Part shown: positions 20,583-30,624 of the stretch, in pieces
How positions within the stretch are numbered: position 1 is the stretch's first letter
Layout: each line of letters starts with the position of its first letter
Source: Candidatus Saccharimonadota bacterium
GTDB lineage: Bacteria; Patescibacteriota; Saccharimonadia; Saccharimonadales; UBA4665
Length of the DNA stretch: 64,000 bases
Assembly (NCBI GenBank): GCA_014377695.1
Contig: JACMPA010000009.1
Span: 1-64,000 of the forward strand
Reading direction: 5' to 3'
Translations under genes and position numbers: made by a program
Notes under the pieces: generated by a model
What the model was told of the DNA's origin: nothing
Databases searched by the model: none
What the model saw: the letters and a program-made list of their open reading frames with translations, nothing else

Positions 20583-20661
20583 AGAATAACAACAAGCGTT
20601 ATGCAAAATAAATGATTTAATTTCGACTGCAGAGAAATTGATCTAACGAAAAGGAAGCCCC

Positions 20662-20910
20662 ATGGTCAAAAACATCACTATCTTCACTACGAACACCTGT
20701 GCTTACTGCGTCATGGTTAAGCGCTTCCTCGACACTAAAAATCACACGTATGACGTCGTAAACCTCGATGAGCAGCCAGAACGCCAAGCCGAAGCTCTAG
20801 CCCTGTCTGGGGCACTTACTGTGCCGGTAACAGTCGTTACTAAGGATGATGATACTCGTGAAGTTATCGTCGGGTATAACCTCAGCAAACTTGCGCCTGC
20901 AATCGCCTAA
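20662..20910 (+). CDS. Glutaredoxin/NrdH-like redoxin
   Basis: ITIFTTNTCAYCVMVKRFLDTKNHTYDVVNLDEQPE, CxxC redoxin; AAGGAAG SD. Confidence 0.88.
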   Translation: MVKNITIFTTNTCAYCVMVKRFLDTKNHTYDVVNLDEQPERQAEALALSGALTVPVTVVTKDDDTREVIVGYNLSKLAPAIA

Positions 20911-20991
20911 CCGGCCAGTTGATGCTATACTAAGTATAGTAATACCCAATTGTTGATATAAAAGAACTGATTTTAAGCTTTAGGAGCACTG

Positions 20992-21948
20992 ATGGCTAAT
21001 ACAACTGATCTTCCAAAACATGATGTGATTATCGTCGGCGCCGGGCCGGCCGCTTTAAGTGCAGCCATCTACACCACTCGTGAAGACATCGAAACGCTGT
21101 TGTTTGAGCGCGGTGTACCGGGTGGACTGGCGGCCATCACTGATTGGGTTGACAATTACCCGGGTTTTGTTGATGGTGTCGCTGGATTAGAATTGGCGAC
21201 TGCGCTGCAGAAGCAAGCCGAACGTTTCGGCGCGGTTATCGAATTAGGCGAAGTTTTTAGCATCACCGATGAGGGCGATTGGAAGCGTCTGGACACTACT
21301 AGCGGCGATATGCTGGCGAAGGTTGTACTCATTGCAACCGGTAGCGATTATAAAAAGACTGGCGCACCCGGGGAGCAAGAGTACTTTGCTCACGGAGTAC
21401 ACTACTGTGCTACGTGTGACGGTGCCTTTTACCGTGACAAGCGTCTGGTCGTCATCGGCGGCGGTAACTCGGCTGTTCAGGAAGCCATTTTCCTAACCCG
21501 CTTTGCGACACACATTGACTTGTTAGTCCGATCTACCATTAAAGCCAGTGACGTCCTGCAAACCGACCTCCAGAAATTTATTGATGAAGAAAAGATAACT
21601 GTACATTTGAATACAACGATCGATGAGATCGTCGGTGAAGACGGTAGCGTTGTCAAAGTCGCCGCTACCAAGGACGGAGAGCCAACAGATTTTCCAACGG
21701 ACGGTGTTTTTGTATTCGTCGGACTCAGTCCAAACAGTCAGTTTGTGAAAGATCTCGTTGAACTCGATGAAATCGGACTTATCATAGCTGATGAGAACCT
21801 AATGACTAAAGTCCCCGGTATATTCGCAGCCGGTGACATCCGGTCGCACGCGACCATGCAGATCGCCTCCGCCACGGGCGAAGGTGCCACCGCCGCGCTC
21901 AAAATCCGCGAATACCTCGAAGGCCGCAAACACCCCGCTCAAAATTAA
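20992..21948 (+). CDS. trxB: Thioredoxin reductase
   Basis: DVIIVGAGPAALSAAIYTTRE, HYCATCDGAFYRDKRLVVIGGGNSAVQEA, GIFAAGDIR. Confidence 0.95.
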   Translation: MANTTDLPKHDVIIVGAGPAALSAAIYTTREDIETLLFERGVPGGLAAITDWVDNYPGFVDGVAGLELATALQKQAERFGAVIELGEVFSITDEGDWKRLDTTSGDMLAKVVLIATGSDYKKTGAPGEQEYFAHGVHYCATCDGAFYRDKRLVVIGGGNSAVQEAIFLTRFATHIDLLVRSTIKASDVLQTDLQKFIDEEKITVHLNTTIDEIVGEDGSVVKVAATKDGEPTDFPTDGVFVFVGLSPNSQFVKDLVELDEIGLIIADENLMTKVPGIFAAGDIRSHATMQIASATGEGATAALKIREYLEGRKHPAQN

Positions 21949-22164
21949 GATGTAGGCTAAAAGGCGCACATCGCGCGCGGGCTCAGAAATTACTGCAAAA
22001 AAAGTAAGTTGATGAGGTGCATATACTACCCAAACTAAATAAAAGTACGCGTATCTCCAGGCTCAGATCTAAAGAGAACTCCCGTAGCGTAGCTATGCAT
22101 CAAACTCCTGAACAGTCATAGGTACGTCATGTTGTATGATAGTACCTAGCTAAGGAGTGCTTGT

Positions 22165-22641
22165 ATGGCGCAACGACAACGTGGTGAAGATGTAGCGGCG
22201 ACCGTCGAGGTAGCTCAATGTAATGCAGAGGTTACTTTCCCCAATATATTTCATCCTGATGCTGCAGCTCTACTTCAAGGCTCAGTGGCAACAATGCTTT
22301 CGCATGAAGCCACTAATATGTATGGCTCGTTGCCGCGGGCGGTGGAGCGTATCAAAGCGCCGGGTGTTGTTGCGGTGAAATATAGCCAACAAACACTAAC
22401 GTTCCAGATCGAGCCCCAATCTGTGCTTCCTGAATTTATTGATTGGGCCGATACCTTATTCAAACAAGTCGATGCACAACGAGCAGAACGCTCAATTCAA
22501 CTCCTTGCGTCTCGTCCTTATACCAAACAGCAGTGTGCAGCCGCCCGGGCGGCGGGTGATCAAGTCGCTAAGGAGTCCAAGGTACGGATAGCTAACTCTT
22601 TAGCCGCTCCGATTATTAGTCCGACCATTTGTGATCAATAG
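22165..22641 (+). CDS. Hypothetical protein
   Basis: 158 aa ORF with AAGGAG SD 8-13 nt upstream of ATG. Confidence 0.65.
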   Translation: MAQRQRGEDVAATVEVAQCNAEVTFPNIFHPDAAALLQGSVATMLSHEATNMYGSLPRAVERIKAPGVVAVKYSQQTLTFQIEPQSVLPEFIDWADTLFKQVDAQRAERSIQLLASRPYTKQQCAAARAAGDQVAKESKVRIANSLAAPIISPTICDQ

Positions 22642-22645
22642 ACCT

Positions 22646-23317
22646 TTAGAGTTCGTCGTAACCCTCAAAGTAGTCGTAGACCATTTGGCTCTGGTCCACG
22701 CCTAGAGTTTCGAGATTCTGACTTAAACCTTCCACGAAGCGTTCGCTACCAGACAGGTATATGAGTGCGTTCGGAGGGGAAGAATGCATAATCTGTTGCG
22801 CCGACAAACGATTGGGCGCTATAACGATAGTCTTTAATTGCAAAGGGTATGAATTGAGTAAATCCTTGAATATTTGTTCATATTTGCTGCGTAGCGCATA
22901 AAACAAATAGACGTCGCGCTCTTCGCGTTTGGCTAGCATCTTTTTGAGCATGCTAGCGTATGATGCAATACCTATGCCGCCAGCTACGAACACTAATGGC
23001 CGAGCGGTGTCTTTGGGCAAAATCAAATCTCCCATGGCGTTATTGCAGTGCGCTCGATCGCCTTCCTGTAGTAGTTCCAGGTACTGCTTATATAAGCTAA
23101 CCGGCTCTTGAAATTTAACGACAAAACTTAACAGCTCGTCGCTCGGTAGCGAAGTCAGAGTAAACACTCGCCCGCGGCCACGAGGATCATCCTCGACGTT
23201 GTCTAAAATGACATCAATGTACTGACCAGGTACATAGTCTATAGCGCGCTCTGGTTTAAAGTAATATTCCCAGACACATGGCGAAAGTTCCTCGCGTTTG
23301 ACGAAAGTTAGTTGCAT
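22646..23317 (-). CDS. FNR-like FAD/NAD(P)-binding oxidoreductase
   Basis: YVPGQYIDVILD, GRVFTLTS, PLVFVAGGIGIASYASMLKKML; second ATG preferred from TATACT-6nt spacing. Confidence 0.85.
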   Translation of the reverse strand: MQLTFVKREELSPCVWEYYFKPERAIDYVPGQYIDVILDNVEDDPRGRGRVFTLTSLPSDELLSFVVKFQEPVSLYKQYLELLQEGDRAHCNNAMGDLILPKDTARPLVFVAGGIGIASYASMLKKMLAKREERDVYLFYALRSKYEQIFKDLLNSYPLQLKTIVIAPNRLSAQQIMHSSPPNALIYLSGSERFVEGLSQNLETLGVDQSQMVYDYFEGYDEL

Positions 23318-23525
23318 CATTCAAGTATACCTGACCTAAGTCGTATCCGAGGCTTTTATTGGCTGAGGTGCCACAACTAGATCCTTATTCGTAGCACTAC
23401 CGCGAGATTCTGGTTTGCTGACATTTCAAATCATCGGTCAAAAGTTAGTAAATTTGGTCCAGGCAACAAGGGTATTGACATCAGGATATAAATACACCCA
23501 TCTGTCAAGTAGCGTGTGACCTCTG

Positions 23526-24236
23526 TTAATGCTCGAAACGATCCGGATAGTCGGTGATGATACCATGAATCCCATATTTTGTCCATTTTAGGGGCCGAGT
23601 CGGGTCGGTTGGACGATGTGGAATGTGTTGAGAAGGATAAGTAAAAAGCTTATACCGTTTGCATAGTGAGCGGACGACGCCCGACCACAAAAATGATTGA
23701 TCCATACTAATATACTTTGTTTGAAGCCGTCGAGCTCGACTCACGGCCCGGATGCTTGACCAGCGCTCTAGTACGACTAGCTCGATTTGTGGCAGCGCAG
23801 TCTGCACTTCCTGTAGGACTTTGTAGTCAAACGAGGCGAATATAAAGTCCTCAGCTCGCCAGCCCTCGCTTAGGAAGGAATTGACAATTAGTATGACCGG
23901 TTCGGTTTGGACCCGTTGCTTGACCTCGATCATCAAGCGGACCCGCCGATTAACGTGCGTGATAGCTTCGTCGAGCGTCAACAGGCTGCTGTTGTGGGCC
24001 CGAAGCTGAGGATAGGTAGCGTCAATAACTCTGAGTTGTTTGCGTTGTGCATCAGTAAACTTTTTGTCATGGACGATGACGACTTGGCCGTCACTCGTCA
24101 GGCGCACATCAGTTTCTATTTGATCAACGCCATGCTTGATAGCAATTTCGAAACTTTCCAAGGTGTTTTCTGGGGCGAGACCCTTAGCACCACGGTGGCC
24201 GACAATCAGAACTTTTGGCGTAGAAGCTGTTTGCAT
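23526..24236 (-). CDS. Glycerophosphodiester phosphodiesterase
   Basis: VGHRGAKGLAPENTLESFEIAIKHGVDQIETDVRLTSDGQVVIVHD. Confidence 0.92.
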   Translation of the reverse strand: MQTASTPKVLIVGHRGAKGLAPENTLESFEIAIKHGVDQIETDVRLTSDGQVVIVHDKKFTDAQRKQLRVIDATYPQLRAHNSSLLTLDEAITHVNRRVRLMIEVKQRVQTEPVILIVNSFLSEGWRAEDFIFASFDYKVLQEVQTALPQIELVVLERWSSIRAVSRARRLQTKYISMDQSFLWSGVVRSLCKRYKLFTYPSQHIPHRPTDPTRPLKWTKYGIHGIITDYPDRFEH

Positions 24237-24295
24237 TTCGGGTGTAGTGTACAATGTTTATCAGATTGAAACAACACTAAATAGGAGTTTAAACT

Positions 24296-24820
24296 ATGCC
24301 CGATTTTAACCAAGTTCTAACGCCAGGTGACTACCAGAATGGTTTCATTAATGTAGTGGTCGAGATTCCAGAAGGATCGCGCCTAAAAGTCGAATGGGAC
24401 CGTGAACACGCTGCTTTCAAACTTGACCGTGTCGACCCAAGTATTTTTGCCAAGCCTTGTAACTATGGCTTCATTCCCCAGACGCTTGACGAAGATGGTG
24501 ACGAGCTTGATGCGCTGATTATCTGCCCGGAACCGCTCGCAACCGGAGTGTGGTTAGAAGCGACGGTTATCGGAGTAATGAAATTCGTCGACGATGGTGA
24601 GGTAGACGACAAGATCGTGTGTGTTCCAGCTGACAACCGTGATGATGGCAATGCTATTACGTCATTGGCTGATGTCCCACAGCTCGTTAAGCAATTAGAA
24701 CACCACTTTACTCATTACAAGGACCTTAAAAAGCCGGGGTCGACCGTAGTTACTGGGTGGGGCGACCTAGAGGAAGCCAAAAGTATCATAGCCAAGTCAA
24801 TCGAGCGCTACCAAGTCTAG
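24296..24820 (+). CDS. ppa: Inorganic pyrophosphatase
   Basis: YGFIPQTLDEDGDELDALIICPEPLATG. Confidence 0.95.
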   Translation: MPDFNQVLTPGDYQNGFINVVVEIPEGSRLKVEWDREHAAFKLDRVDPSIFAKPCNYGFIPQTLDEDGDELDALIICPEPLATGVWLEATVIGVMKFVDDGEVDDKIVCVPADNRDDGNAITSLADVPQLVKQLEHHFTHYKDLKKPGSTVVTGWGDLEEAKSIIAKSIERYQV

Positions 24821-24823
24821 CAT

Positions 24824-25414
24824 ATGAAAAAGCTTGTTCCACAAGGCAGTGTTTTAGTCCCGGATGATGCGACATATGCCTTTGAAGGCAAAATATTTAG
24901 TGTGCACGAGTGGAAGCAGCAATTGTATGACGGTTCGACGACAATGTTTGAAATGCTGCGTCGACCAGACACCACCGCGATAATCTGTATTGTCGATGAT
25001 AAAATCATCGTGCTTGACGACGAGCAGCCCCGTCAGAAATCTTTAAAATGCTTTCCTGGAGGCCGAGTAGACACTACTGACGAAAGTTTAGTAGCCGCCG
25101 CTCAACGAGAAGTACTCGAAGAAACGGGCTATGCTTTTGACGATTGGCGGTTAGTAGAAGTTGAGCAGCCAGAAGGTAAAATCGAGTGGTTCGTCCATAC
25201 GTTCATCGCTTGGAATGGTCGGCATGTCACCGCTGCCGATCCGGGTCCCGGCGAGCGAATACAGGTGAGTCTGGAGACTTTTGAAACGACTAAGCAGCTA
25301 GTGATGGCCGGTAGCGGACACCTCAAGGAGAGCCAACAGTTCTTCGAATCGGCACACTCAGTTGAAGATTTGTTAAACCTGCCAGAATTTATAGGCATCG
25401 AAATTGAGCGCTGA
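24824..25414 (+). CDS. NUDIX hydrolase
   Basis: GGRVDTTDESLVAAAQREVLEETGY Nudix box. Confidence 0.88.
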   Translation: MKKLVPQGSVLVPDDATYAFEGKIFSVHEWKQQLYDGSTTMFEMLRRPDTTAIICIVDDKIIVLDDEQPRQKSLKCFPGGRVDTTDESLVAAAQREVLEETGYAFDDWRLVEVEQPEGKIEWFVHTFIAWNGRHVTAADPGPGERIQVSLETFETTKQLVMAGSGHLKESQQFFESAHSVEDLLNLPEFIGIEIER

Positions 25415-25973
25415 GTTAATTCGGCCGATACTCAGCAGGTATCTGGAACTATTCCCAGATGAAACTAAACGACTAGCTATGCTACAGCTTCAAATAACAG
25501 TTGATGATGATTTAGCTAATCGCAAGACCTTGCCAGGGCATGTAACTGGGGCCGCCTTTGTGCTTTCTCCCGACCGAAAAAAGCTACTACTCATACATCA
25601 CAAGATTCTACAGCAATGGTTCCAGCCAGGAGGCCACTGGGACCCAGGAGAGTCAGATCCATTAGCAGCAGCCCGCCGTGAGGCTATCGAAGAAACAGCC
25701 GTCGAAATCGCTAAATATATGCCGATCGACCCAATTAATCCGCTTGTCCCAATCGATATAGATACCCATTATATTCCAGCTAATTCCAGCAAGTACGAAC
25801 TAGAGCATTACCATCACGACTGTCGCTACGTCTTTGTAGCTGGCAGTGAGAGATTAGCTGCTCAAACAACCGAAGTCGATGCAGCTGCATGGTTTGATTT
25901 GAACTCTCCGGAATGCCAAAGTTTGGGAGTAATTATGGACAAAATGCGTGAACTAGGCAGTATTGGAATCTAA
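25404..25973 (+). CDS. NUDIX hydrolase (second)
   Basis: PGGHWDPGESDPLAAARREAIEET; overlaps preceding CDS. Confidence 0.85.
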   Translation: MSAELIRPILSRYLELFPDETKRLAMLQLQITVDDDLANRKTLPGHVTGAAFVLSPDRKKLLLIHHKILQQWFQPGGHWDPGESDPLAAARREAIEETAVEIAKYMPIDPINPLVPIDIDTHYIPANSSKYELEHYHHDCRYVFVAGSERLAAQTTEVDAAAWFDLNSPECQSLGVIMDKMRELGSIGI

Positions 25974-26038
25974 GTCTTGGCACGCCATTAGTTTTTGCTA
26001 TACAATACAAACATAAGCGTAATAAAGGGTGTGAACAG

Positions 26039-27079
26039 ATGAAAACTAGGATTGCTATCAATGGCTTTGGGCGTATCGGCCGCAATGCCTTCAAAATCGC
26101 GTTTGCGCGACCGGACTGCGAGATCGTCGCAATTAATGACTTAACCGACACAAAGACTTTGGCGTACCTGCTAAAGCACGATAGTAACTATGGCACCTAC
26201 GATAAAGACGTTAGTCACGATGACGAAAACGTCATCGTCGATGGTAAATCTATCCGGGTGTATGCTGAGCGTGACCCAGCAGCTCTACCGTGGAACGATA
26301 ATAAAATCGACGTTGTCATCGAATCAACCGGTCGCTTTACGGACAAAGAGAGTGCCTCATTGCACATCCAGGCTGGCGCGAAGCGCGTGGTTATATCTGG
26401 CCCATCCAAAAGCGATGGCGTTGACACAATTGTCCTCGGAGCTAATGATGACAAGCTAGAGAGCGCAACTGAGGTCATCAGTAATGCTAGCTGTACCACC
26501 AATTCACTAGGTGCCGTTATGGCCATCCTCGATGCCGAGTTTGGAGTTGAGAAGTCGATGTTAACCACTGTGCACAGTTATACTGCCAGCCAGGCACTGC
26601 AAGATGCCCCAGCCAAAGACCTTCGCGAGGGTCGAAACGCTGCCGAAAACATGGTACCAACGACCACCGGTGCGGCGATAGCCGTCACACTGACGTTACC
26701 ACAGCTGAAAGACAAGTTCGATGGGCTTAGTATCCGCGTACCAACCCCCGTAGTTTCCATTAGCGACATCACGTTACTACTCAGCCGTTCTACGTCGGTC
26801 GAAGAAATCAATGAGGTATTCAAAAAAGCTGCTAAAGAACCGTTCTACCAGGGCATTCTCGGCGTTAGTGAAGAGCCATTAGTAAGTAGTGACTACATAG
26901 GGAACAGCCACTCCGGTACGGTCGATTTACTGCTTACCAAAGTCGTTGCCGGCAACTTGGCCAAAGTTATGGTTTGGTATGACAATGAGTGGGGTTACAG
27001 TAACCGCCTCGTAGAAGTTGTAGCCGACACTGGCAAGCACCTCCACAAAAACGAAAATCACGACGGTCACCACCAGTAA
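26039..27079 (+). CDS. gap: Glyceraldehyde-3-phosphate dehydrogenase
   Basis: INGFGRIGRNAFKIA, SNASCTTNSLGAVMAILD, WYDNEWGYSNRLVE. Confidence 0.97.
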   Translation: MKTRIAINGFGRIGRNAFKIAFARPDCEIVAINDLTDTKTLAYLLKHDSNYGTYDKDVSHDDENVIVDGKSIRVYAERDPAALPWNDNKIDVVIESTGRFTDKESASLHIQAGAKRVVISGPSKSDGVDTIVLGANDDKLESATEVISNASCTTNSLGAVMAILDAEFGVEKSMLTTVHSYTASQALQDAPAKDLREGRNAAENMVPTTTGAAIAVTLTLPQLKDKFDGLSIRVPTPVVSISDITLLLSRSTSVEEINEVFKKAAKEPFYQGILGVSEEPLVSSDYIGNSHSGTVDLLLTKVVAGNLAKVMVWYDNEWGYSNRLVEVVADTGKHLHKNENHDGHHQ

Positions 27080-27090
27080 AGGCTGTAGTC

Positions 27091-27537
27091 ATGCAGATAT
27101 TTATCGCTGCCGACCATAACGGATTCGAATTTAAGAAGCAGGTAACTGACTTCTTGATTCGCTCCGGCCACGAAGTAGTTGATAAGGGCGGCGATACATT
27201 AGATCCTCTGGATGATTTCCCGCAGTTCGCCGGCAGGGCTATGAATGCGTTGCTAGCAAGCGGACAGCATGATGCACGCGCGGTACTAATATGTGGCAGC
27301 GGTCAGGGCATGTGCATAGCTGCTAATCGTTTCAAAGGTATTCGGGCTTGCCTTTGCACAGATCCACAAGAAGCTCGCACTGCTCGAAACGATGATGACT
27401 GCAACGTACTCTGTTTGCCAGCACGATTACTAACTGCAGTTGAAGCGGAACCTATCATTAGTGCCTGGCTGCACACCCCATTTGCTGGGGCGGAACGCTT
27501 CAAACGGCGGATAAAGGAGTTAGACCAACTAAATTAG
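27091..27537 (+). CDS. rpiB: Ribose-5-phosphate isomerase B (RpiB/LacAB family)
   Basis: IAADHNGFEFKKQVTDFL, LICGSGQGMCIAANRFKGIRA. Confidence 0.92.
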   Translation: MQIFIAADHNGFEFKKQVTDFLIRSGHEVVDKGGDTLDPLDDFPQFAGRAMNALLASGQHDARAVLICGSGQGMCIAANRFKGIRACLCTDPQEARTARNDDDCNVLCLPARLLTAVEAEPIISAWLHTPFAGAERFKRRIKELDQLN

Positions 27538-27539
27538 CC

Positions 27540-28178
27540 ATGAAATACGTTTCCATCTGCCCGACCATTACTGCCGAAACAACTGATGAATACATGGAAC
27601 AAATGCAGCGAATCGAGCCTTTTGCTACTCGTATTCACGTTGATATTACCGATGGTGACTTTGCCCCACACAAACTAGTGAACTTCGACCAAGTCTGGTG
27701 GCGCGGTGATCGGACGATTGATTTGCACGTTATGCACCGTTACCCGGTTGATCACATGGAAATCATTTTGGCGATGAGCCCACGACTCGTGATTGTTCAT
27801 GCTGAAGCTGAGGGTAACCTTATGGGATTTATTGAGTATCTCCACCGTCACGGTGTCGAGGTCGGTTTAGCGATATTGCCGCGAACGCGCGTCGAGGATA
27901 TTGCTCCAGCGTTACCCGTGATAGACCACTTACTCGTCTTCTCTGGTAACTTAGGCTATCACGGCGGCCAAGCGGACTTGGACCTGCTCGATAAAGTCCG
28001 AAAAGCCCGCGAGCTCAAGCCGACGATCGAAATCGGTTGGGACGGTGGTATTAACGATCAAAACGCCCGCGTATTGGCTGAGGCTGGTGTCGATGTATTA
28101 AACGTCGGTGGGTTTATCCAAGGCTCCGGCAATCCGGCCGGAGCATATGCTACACTTAAAGCATTAGTACAATACTAG
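27540..28178 (+). CDS. rpe: Ribulose-phosphate 3-epimerase-like protein
   Basis: IHVDITDGDFAP, IDLHVMHRYP, IGWDGGIN: metal-binding His/Asp positions conserved. Confidence 0.85.
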   Translation: MKYVSICPTITAETTDEYMEQMQRIEPFATRIHVDITDGDFAPHKLVNFDQVWWRGDRTIDLHVMHRYPVDHMEIILAMSPRLVIVHAEAEGNLMGFIEYLHRHGVEVGLAILPRTRVEDIAPALPVIDHLLVFSGNLGYHGGQADLDLLDKVRKARELKPTIEIGWDGGINDQNARVLAEAGVDVLNVGGFIQGSGNPAGAYATLKALVQY

Positions 28179-28196
28179 GGTAATAAGCTACAAACT

Positions 28197-29054
28197 ATGG
28201 CTCAAAAACATTCAATCGAATCGCTAGAACAAATTGCTGAAACCGTCCGCGAAGACATCATAAAGATGTTAGAGCACGCTGGCAGCGGACACAGTGCCGG
28301 TCCACTTGGCCTTGCCGACATAGTAACGGCACTGTACTTCAATGTCCTCAAACACGATCCGAAAAATCCGAACTGGGACGAACGCGACATCTTCTTATTA
28401 AGCAACGGCCATTGTGTGCCAGTGCAGTATGCTGCCATGGCGGAAGCCGGCTACTTTCCAAAAAAGGAATTGCTGACGCTCCGTAAATTCGGATCGCGCC
28501 TGCAAGGCCATCCAGAAAGAACCAAGCTTCCTGGCCTCGAGAACACCAGTGGTCCACTTGGGTCCGGTCTTAGCCAAGCCTGCGGCATGGCACTAGCTAT
28601 GCGTATGGATAAACAAACCAGCCGCTATGTGTATGTCGTCATGGGTGATGGTGAGCAAAACGAAGGCAACGTTTGGGAAGCTGCCATGTTAGCCAGCAAA
28701 TACAAACTAGATAATGTCATCGCGATTACTGATCGTAACAACATTCAAATCGATGGTTTTACGGAAGACGTAATGCCAATGGAAAACTTTAAAGACAAAT
28801 GGGAAGCATTTGGTTGGCACGTCATCGAGATTGATGGTAATGATATCGAAGCCGTCATTGACGCCTGCGCACTCGGTCGCGCCGTTCACGAGAAGCCAGT
28901 GATGATCATTGCCCATACCATACCAGGTAAAGGTGTTGACTTCATGGAAAATGACTTCCATTGGCACGGTATGCCACCTAACCACGAACAGGCGAAGCTA
29001 GCCCTGCACGAATTACGCACCTTACAAGGAAAGATCCGAGGCGAACATGAGTAA
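28197..29054 (+). CDS. Transketolase, N-terminal (TPP-binding) subunit
   Basis: AGSGHSAGPLGLADIVTALYF, MGDGEQNEGNVWEAAMLASKYKLDN. Confidence 0.93.
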   Translation: MAQKHSIESLEQIAETVREDIIKMLEHAGSGHSAGPLGLADIVTALYFNVLKHDPKNPNWDERDIFLLSNGHCVPVQYAAMAEAGYFPKKELLTLRKFGSRLQGHPERTKLPGLENTSGPLGSGLSQACGMALAMRMDKQTSRYVYVVMGDGEQNEGNVWEAAMLASKYKLDNVIAITDRNNIQIDGFTEDVMPMENFKDKWEAFGWHVIEIDGNDIEAVIDACALGRAVHEKPVMIIAHTIPGKGVDFMENDFHWHGMPPNHEQAKLALHELRTLQGKIRGEHE

Positions 29055-30018
29055 TTTACATCTGGTCGATATAACTGGCAAAATTGAGGTTGAGCCAATC
29101 CGCAAAGGTTTTGGCCGCGGTTTGAAAGCTGCCGGCGAGCAGGATGTAAACGTCACAGCAGCATGTGCTGACCTCACGGACTCAACTCAGATTGGATTAT
29201 TCAAAGAAGCCTTCCCTGATCGCTTTATCGAAATCGGCGTAGCCGAACAAAACCTGGTAACGGTCGGCGCTGGCATGGCCGCCATGGGCAAAATACCATT
29301 TGTGAGCAGCTACGCTGCGTTTATGCCAGGCCGTTGCTGGGAACAAATTCGTACCACAATCTGCCTAAACGATCGCCCCGTAAAGCTCATTGGTTCACAT
29401 GCCGGTGTGTCAGTCGGTCCTGACGGGGCCACGCACCAAATGCTCGAAGACATTGCGCTTATGCGGTCGCTCCCAAATATGGTCGTCTTGGCGCCTGGCG
29501 ATAGTATCGAGGCGGAAAAGATGACCATCGCCATGGCCAAGGATCCGCGTCCCAACTACATGCGCTTGGCCCGAGAAGCAACTCCGATTATTACAACCGA
29601 TAAAACACCATTCGAAATCGGTAAGGCTTACGTATTTGAGCCAGGTACTGACGTCACAATCATTGCCACTGGCACCATGACGTATCAAGCGTTAGCCGCC
29701 GTTGAGCAGCTGTATAAAGACGGTATTGAGGCTGAAGTCATACATGTCCCAACTATTAAACCACTCGACACTGTAACCATCCTCAAAAGCGTCAAAAAGA
29801 CTGGAGCCGTCGTGACGGTCGAAGAAGCGCAGATTATAGGTGGTTTGGGCGGAGCGATTGCTGAATTATTGGCTGAGGAGTGTCCTGTACCAATGAAGCG
29901 TATTGGCATGCTCGACCGCTTCGGTGAATCCGGTGAGCCGAGTGAACTATTGGAACATTTTGGTTTAGATGCTAAACACATTCGTTTAGCAGCGCACCAC
30001 GTCGTCGACAAAAAATAG
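29047..30018 (+). CDS. Transketolase, C-terminal (pyrimidine-binding) subunit
   Basis: RFIEIGVAEQNLVTVGAGMAAMGKIPF; overlaps N-terminal subunit by 8 nt. Confidence 0.93.
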   Translation: MSNLHLVDITGKIEVEPIRKGFGRGLKAAGEQDVNVTAACADLTDSTQIGLFKEAFPDRFIEIGVAEQNLVTVGAGMAAMGKIPFVSSYAAFMPGRCWEQIRTTICLNDRPVKLIGSHAGVSVGPDGATHQMLEDIALMRSLPNMVVLAPGDSIEAEKMTIAMAKDPRPNYMRLAREATPIITTDKTPFEIGKAYVFEPGTDVTIIATGTMTYQALAAVEQLYKDGIEAEVIHVPTIKPLDTVTILKSVKKTGAVVTVEEAQIIGGLGGAIAELLAEECPVPMKRIGMLDRFGESGEPSELLEHFGLDAKHIRLAAHHVVDKK

Positions 30019-30021
30019 ACC

Positions 30022-30597
30022 ATGCCCACATCAAAACCACACTCAACAGCTATAGAACCGAAAGAATACTTGGTTCACATACCGAAGCGACCGGTGTATG
30101 TCGGCCTGGCCGTGTTCGCGGTTGTGGCGGTACTACTTTTTCTGTGCGCACCACATTACAAACCACTTACTTTGAGCACTGGCAACGATACTAACTATGC
30201 GCACCAAGACATTATCAAAAAGTTTTTCTTGAGTAGCACTACATGTGCAACTGATAACGAAGACAAAACGACACGTATCAAAGAATTTAACACATATTTC
30301 AAGACCAACAAATACGTGAATCGAGCAGTTATCCGCGGCTGCAATGACATGGACTCAATGCTATACAAAGACGATGCAGGGAACTGGCAACGCAGCCAGA
30401 TTAAGATAATACTATCTGGCCGGCAAAATCCTGAATGGCAAAAAGCTTGTCTGATTGACGACATTACTACTAGTGATACAAAAGCTCCGAACGAAGGTTC
30501 ATCGGTTGATGGTAGCAACTTGAAAATTTGTGAGAATCTAGCTAAAGCAAGCTACATTGAGGTAAACTTAAAACTAGGAATACATTTTCATTTTTGA
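30022..30597 (+). CDS. Hypothetical membrane-anchored, Cys-containing protein
   Basis: 191 aa; TM segment VYVGLAVFAVVAVLLFLCA; several extracytoplasmic Cys. Confidence 0.7.
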   Translation: MPTSKPHSTAIEPKEYLVHIPKRPVYVGLAVFAVVAVLLFLCAPHYKPLTLSTGNDTNYAHQDIIKKFFLSSTTCATDNEDKTTRIKEFNTYFKTNKYVNRAVIRGCNDMDSMLYKDDAGNWQRSQIKIILSGRQNPEWQKACLIDDITTSDTKAPNEGSSVDGSNLKICENLAKASYIEVNLKLGIHFHF

Positions 30598-30624
30598 TGA
30601 AATAATTTTAACGGGGGTGGAAAC

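Noticed and set aside
23467-23514. TTGACA ... TGTCAA inverted pair with N22
   Set aside because: No properly spaced -10 for either hexamer; lies downstream of one gene and far upstream of the next, so probably chance
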